A DNA stretch of 64,000 nucleotides from Alteriqipengyuania bathyomarina_B (GTDB lineage: Bacteria; Pseudomonadota; Alphaproteobacteria; Sphingomonadales; Sphingomonadaceae): positions 144,018 through 208,017 of the forward strand of contig NZ_JBCFZM010000004.1 of the NCBI RefSeq assembly GCF_038594605.1, written 5' to 3'. Numbering within the stretch: the stretch's first letter is position 1; every line of letters starts with the position of its first letter. Below the pieces are notes generated by a model. The model ran no database searches. It saw only the letters and a program-made list of their open reading frames with translations, and was not told where the DNA came from. A program made the position numbers and the translations under genes. Below, piece after piece: positions 61,246-64,000 of the stretch.

Positions 61246-61419
61246 TTGACCTTTTCACCCGTCCGCGCGCTGGTGTTCTTCATGATCGGCCTCCCGATAG
61301 GCTTCATTCTGTCGGCGCTGGGCTTCGGGGCGACCGGGCAGGAGATCGCGGCTCCGGCACTGGTCCCATCGGCGGCGGGTACTGCGGCCATCATCAGTAT
61401 CGGTGCGGGATTCAGGTAG
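61246..61419 (+). CDS. Small hydrophobic protein
   Basis: The protein would have 57 residues: TFSPVRALVFFMIGLPIGFI, LSALGFGATGQEIAAPAL, then TAAIISIGAGFR. It looks like two membrane helices. The start is a TTG with GGAG about nine bases upstream. It lies between the repeats and the GFA gene in the trpB-trpA gap. No family is recognised. Confidence 0.5.
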   Translation: MTFSPVRALVFFMIGLPIGFILSALGFGATGQEIAAPALVPSAAGTAAIISIGAGFR

Positions 61420-61454
61420 CCTGCCAAGTGAATTTGAGCATGGGAATCTAGCGC

Positions 61455-61904
61455 ATGGGCGAGAGCGGGACTCTGGCGCTCCACGGCTCCTGCCATTGCG
61501 GCAGGGTATCGGTCGAACTGCGCACCCAATCGCCAACGCCACCGGCGGCGCGCGCGTGCGGGTGCTCCTTCTGCACCAAGCATGGCGCGGCGTGGACCAA
61601 AGATCCTCAGGGCGAGCTTGTTCTGTCGCATCGCGCACCCGGTGATATCCTCCGCTACCGCTTCGGACTGGGCATTACCGACTTCATCATCTGCGCGCAT
61701 TGCGGCGTGCCCTGCGTGGCGGTGGGCATGGTCGACGACCGGTTGCTGGGCGTGGTCAACATCAACACGATGGACCGGCGGAGCGATTTCGCCCCCGCCA
61801 GCTCCGCATCCTTCGACGGGGAAGATACCGACGACCGGCTCGCACGGCGGCGCAAGGGCTGGACGCCGGCGCGCGTGGTGTGCGCAGAGGATGACGGGTC
61901 ATAG
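61455..61904 (+). CDS. GFA/CENP-V family zinc protein
   Basis: This 149-residue protein has the GFA zinc motifs GSCHCGRVSVEL, CGCSFCTKHGA and ICAHCGVPC, which hold structural and catalytic zincs in glutathione-dependent formaldehyde-activating enzymes. The substrate is not known for most members. The ATG at 61455 has GGGA upstream. It lies in the trpB-trpA gap and is followed by a repeat. Confidence 0.85.
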   Translation: MGESGTLALHGSCHCGRVSVELRTQSPTPPAARACGCSFCTKHGAAWTKDPQGELVLSHRAPGDILRYRFGLGITDFIICAHCGVPCVAVGMVDDRLLGVVNINTMDRRSDFAPASSASFDGEDTDDRLARRRKGWTPARVVCAEDDGS

Positions 61905-61941
61905 CTCGGAAGACGAAAGCTGGGTCGACCCCAATCACAAA

Positions 61942-62028
61942 CGTCATCCCGGACTTGATCCGGGATCCTGCTTCTTCCGGAGCGTGCCACTCAAGGCAGC
62001 GGGACCCCGGATCAAGTCCGGGGTGACG
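61942..62028. repeat. Palindromic REP-like element before trpA
   Basis: CGTCATCCCGGACTTGATCC on the left pairs with GGATCAAGTCCGGGGTGACG on the right over about 87 bases. The outer ends match the elements at 8468 and 61161. The remaining bases to trpA hold no supported gene. Confidence 0.85.
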
Positions 62029-62197
62029 AAAACGAGAAGCCCTGTCCTACACCCCCTCTCCACGCGCATAATCGCTGCATGATCGCCTCGACGCCCTTCC
62101 CCACCCAGCCGTTCTTTGCCATGCGCGCGCCGAACAAGTTTTTCTCCCCTTGGACACTGTGTCAGGTGTGTCAGCGTTCAGCCCCGAAGGAGCCCAG

Positions 62198-63013
62198 GTG
62201 AACAACGCGAACCGAATCGCCGCCGCCTTTGCAAAGCCCCACCCCGCACTCGTCTGCTTCGTCACCGCAGGCGACGGTGACACCGCCGCCAATCTCGATG
62301 CATTGGTCGAAGGCGGGGCGGATGTGATCGAGCTGGGCATGCCCTTCACCGATCCGATGGCGGACGGCCCGGCGATCCAGGCGGCGAATATCCGTGCATT
62401 GAAAGCCGGGACGACCACCGTCGACGTGCTGATGATCGCCAACGAGTTCCGCGACCGGCACCCGAATGTACCGCTGGTGCTGATGGGCTATGCCAACCCG
62501 ATGGTCCGCCGCGGGCCTGAATGGTTCGCGCAAGAGGCAGCGGGCGCAGGCGTCGACGGGGTGATCTGCGTCGATATCCCGCCCGAAGAGGACTCCGCGC
62601 TCGGCCCGGCTTTGCGCGAACGGGGCATCGCTCCGATCCGCCTCGCCACACCCACCACCGATGATTTCCGCCTGCCGACCGTGATCGAGGGCTCCGAAGG
62701 CTTTCTCTACTACGTCTCGGTCGCAGGCATCACCGGCAAGCAGAGCGCCGCGCAGGACAGCATCGAGGCTGCCGTTAAGCGCCTGAAGGCGGCGACCGAC
62801 CTGCCCGTGGCGGTCGGCTTCGGCGTGCGCACGCCCGAGCAGGCAGGCGCGATTGCGCAGGTCGCCGATGGCGTGGTGGTCGGCTCCGCGCTGGTCGATC
62901 TGGTCGCCGAACATGGCGCACAGGCACCGGCGCACCTGCGCGATCTCACCGCAAGCCTTGCCAAGGCGGTCCATTCTGCGGAAAGGACGCCCCAAAAGGA
63001 GTCTGGCGCATGA
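62198..63013 (+). CDS. trpA: Tryptophan synthase alpha subunit
   Basis: This 271-residue barrel subunit releases indole from indole-glycerol phosphate. It has LVCFVTAGDGDTAANLDAL, IELGMPFTDPMADGPAIQAA, GVDGVICVDIPPEE and VGFGVRTPEQAGAIA. The GTG at 62198 has AAGGAG five bases upstream, which decides it over a TTG at 62150. The stop overlaps accD by four bases. Confidence 0.96.
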   Translation: MNNANRIAAAFAKPHPALVCFVTAGDGDTAANLDALVEGGADVIELGMPFTDPMADGPAIQAANIRALKAGTTTVDVLMIANEFRDRHPNVPLVLMGYANPMVRRGPEWFAQEAAGAGVDGVICVDIPPEEDSALGPALRERGIAPIRLATPTTDDFRLPTVIEGSEGFLYYVSVAGITGKQSAAQDSIEAAVKRLKAATDLPVAVGFGVRTPEQAGAIAQVADGVVVGSALVDLVAEHGAQAPAHLRDLTASLAKAVHSAERTPQKESGA

Positions 63014-63858
63014 GCTGGTTCAACCGTGTCCGCAATTCGCTGCCCTTCGTCGCCAAGCGCTCCACCGAGGAGACGCTGTGGATCAAGTGCAAGGGCTGCG
63101 GAGAGATGATCTTCGCGAGCGACTACGCCGATAACCTGCATGTCTGCCCGCGCTGCGACCATCATGGGCGGATCGGCGCGGACCTCAGGATCGAGATGCT
63201 GATGGACGAAGGCTTCGAGCTGCTGCCGCAGCCCGAGGTGAAGGAAGACCCGCTCAAGTTCCGCGATTCGAAGCGCTATACCGACCGGCTGAAGCAGGCC
63301 CGCGCGGCCAATCCGCACCGCGATGCCTTTGTGGTCGCGAGCGGCGAGATCGAGGGCCAGCCCGCAGTTCTGGGCGTGCAGGATTTCCACTTCATGGGCG
63401 GCAGCATGGGCATGGCGGTGGGCCAGGCCTTCTGCGATGGCGCGGCCGAAGCGCTGAAGCGCAACTGCGGTTACATCGTGGCCACGGCGGCGGGCGGGGC
63501 GCGCATGCAGGAGGGCATTCTCAGCCTGATGCAGATGCCCAAGGCGACCGTGATGGTGCGCAAGCTGCGCGCAGCGGGACTGCCCTATATCGTGCTTCTG
63601 ACCGACCCGACCACGGGCGGCGTCACCGCCAGCTACGCGATGCTCGGCGATGTGCAGATCGCGGAACCGGGCGCGCTGATCGGCTTTGCAGGCCAGCGCG
63701 TGATCCAGGAGACGATCCGCGAACAGCTGCCCGAAGGCTTCCAGCGCGCCGAGTATCTGCACGAACACGGCATGGTCGATCGCGTGGTCAACCGCCACGA
63801 CCTCAAGGCCGAGCTGGCGATGATGCTGCGCTATATGCGTGGATCGAAGGCCGCGTAG
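63010..63858 (+). CDS. accD: Acetyl-CoA carboxylase carboxyltransferase subunit beta
   Basis: This 282-residue subunit carries the carboxyl group from biotin to acetyl-CoA. The N-terminal zinc ribbon is CKGCGE ... CPRCDHH; the crotonase-like core has MGGSMGMAVGQAF, GGARMQEGILSLMQM and LTDPTTGGVTASYAMLGD. It overlaps trpA (ATGA). folC follows, as in many proteobacteria. Confidence 0.97.
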   Translation: MSWFNRVRNSLPFVAKRSTEETLWIKCKGCGEMIFASDYADNLHVCPRCDHHGRIGADLRIEMLMDEGFELLPQPEVKEDPLKFRDSKRYTDRLKQARAANPHRDAFVVASGEIEGQPAVLGVQDFHFMGGSMGMAVGQAFCDGAAEALKRNCGYIVATAAGGARMQEGILSLMQMPKATVMVRKLRAAGLPYIVLLTDPTTGGVTASYAMLGDVQIAEPGALIGFAGQRVIQETIREQLPEGFQRAEYLHEHGMVDRVVNRHDLKAELAMMLRYMRGSKAA

Positions 63859-63865
63859 TGAACAT

Positions 63866-63956
63866 CCTCCCCTCCCCTTCAGGGGAGGGGATCGAGGGGT
63901 GGGGAAAGCTGGGCGCGAGGCCCCTCCCCCAACCCCCTCCCCTGAAGGAGAGGGGG
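63866..63956. repeat. CCTCCCC-type imperfect palindrome between accD and folC
   Basis: CCTCCCCTCCCCTTCAGGGG with GGGATCGAGGGGTGGGG on the left pairs with CCCCTCCCCCAACCCCC and TCCCCTGAAGGAGAGGGGG on the right. It shares the left word with the hairpin after rpsA at 43123. Confidence 0.8.
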
Positions 63957-63964
63957 CTTACGAA

Positions 63965-64000
63965 ATGAAAGACTTCGCCCGCTCAGACGACCCCGCCGTT
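63965..64000 (+). CDS. folC: Start of folylpolyglutamate/dihydrofolate synthase, cut by window end
   Basis: Only 12 codons are present: MKDFARSDDPAV. The position directly after trpA-accD and the SDDPAV opening, which resembles the start of sphingomonad FolC, support the call. Nothing of the catalytic domains is in the window. Confidence 0.6.
   Translation, partial: MKDFARSDDPAV

Noticed and set aside
61043..62028. A possible CRISPR or transposon end from clustered repeats
   Set aside because: The repeats are palindromes of different families, without regular spacers, cas genes or a transposase.

Overview
The window is a GC-rich, gene-dense piece of a bacterial chromosome. The gene set points to an alphaproteobacterium of the order Sphingomonadales, most likely a marine Erythrobacteraceae relative (Erythrobacter/Qipengyuania/Altererythrobacter type). 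The evidence is the lapA-pyrF / trpF-trpB-trpA-accD-folC order, the ATP synthase Fo cluster with two b-type subunits, a TIGR02300 protein, many sphingomonad-type palindromic repeats, and a de novo glycine betaine pathway that would suit a saline habitat. This placement comes from gene content and remembered family features, not from a database search. I see no phage, insertion sequence, CRISPR array, rRNA or plasmid functions. There is one tRNA (Ala-GGC).

Layout. 0-12.4 kb: a membrane PAS-GGDEF protein cut by the left edge, a PhaZ-like depolymerase, dnaN, fabG, a beta-propeller lipoprotein and fabD, then a murein-recycling pair (LD-carboxypeptidase and a Mur ligase), a lipoprotein, two overlapping zinc-ribbon membrane proteins and a DUF808 protein. 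12.6-16 kb: rpsF-rpsR-rplI with a terminator, AMP nucleosidase and a small membrane protein. 16-27 kb, all on the minus strand: a frameshifted DUF1028 protein, YbjN, rimK-rimB, an M2 peptidase, a hydrolase, a lipoprotein, asd, and a DPP4-type peptidase with an APC permease. 27-36 kb, minus strand: the ribosomal/SRP operon ffh-rpsP-rimM ... trmD-rplS. It is split by about 4.7 kb carrying glycine betaine synthesis genes (GSMT and SDMT), a DUF5818-like lipoprotein, a GRDP-like/TIGR04222 pair and a small secreted protein. tRNA-Ala and TIGR02300 follow.

36.5-45.5 kb: aroA, two small membrane proteins, an S33 peptidase lipoprotein, cmk, an inverted EAL phosphodiesterase, rpsA, a membrane protein, a lipoprotein, gloB and a GNAT acetyltransferase. 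45.5-48.2 kb: the Fo operon atpI-B-E-F'-F, with a strong hairpin after atpE. 48.3-52.2 kb: a YdbL-YnbE-YdbH cassette for lipid transport between the two membranes. 52.3-64 kb: radC, purB, lapA, pyrF, a lipoprotein, two secreted proteins, trpF, an outer-membrane barrel on the other strand, trpB, a three-gene interruption, trpA, accD and the first codons of folC.

The most notable features are short palindromic repeats of several families. One family (about 95-110 bp) occurs three times: once in frame inside trmD, where it encodes about 31 extra residues, and once each directly against the start codons of rimM and trpB. Other repeat families bound the foreign-looking segment inside the trp operon. 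The best candidates for less-described biology are the repeat-derived peptide in TrmD, the tandem zinc-ribbon membrane proteins, the two secreted sister proteins before trpF, and the betaine genes embedded in a ribosomal operon.
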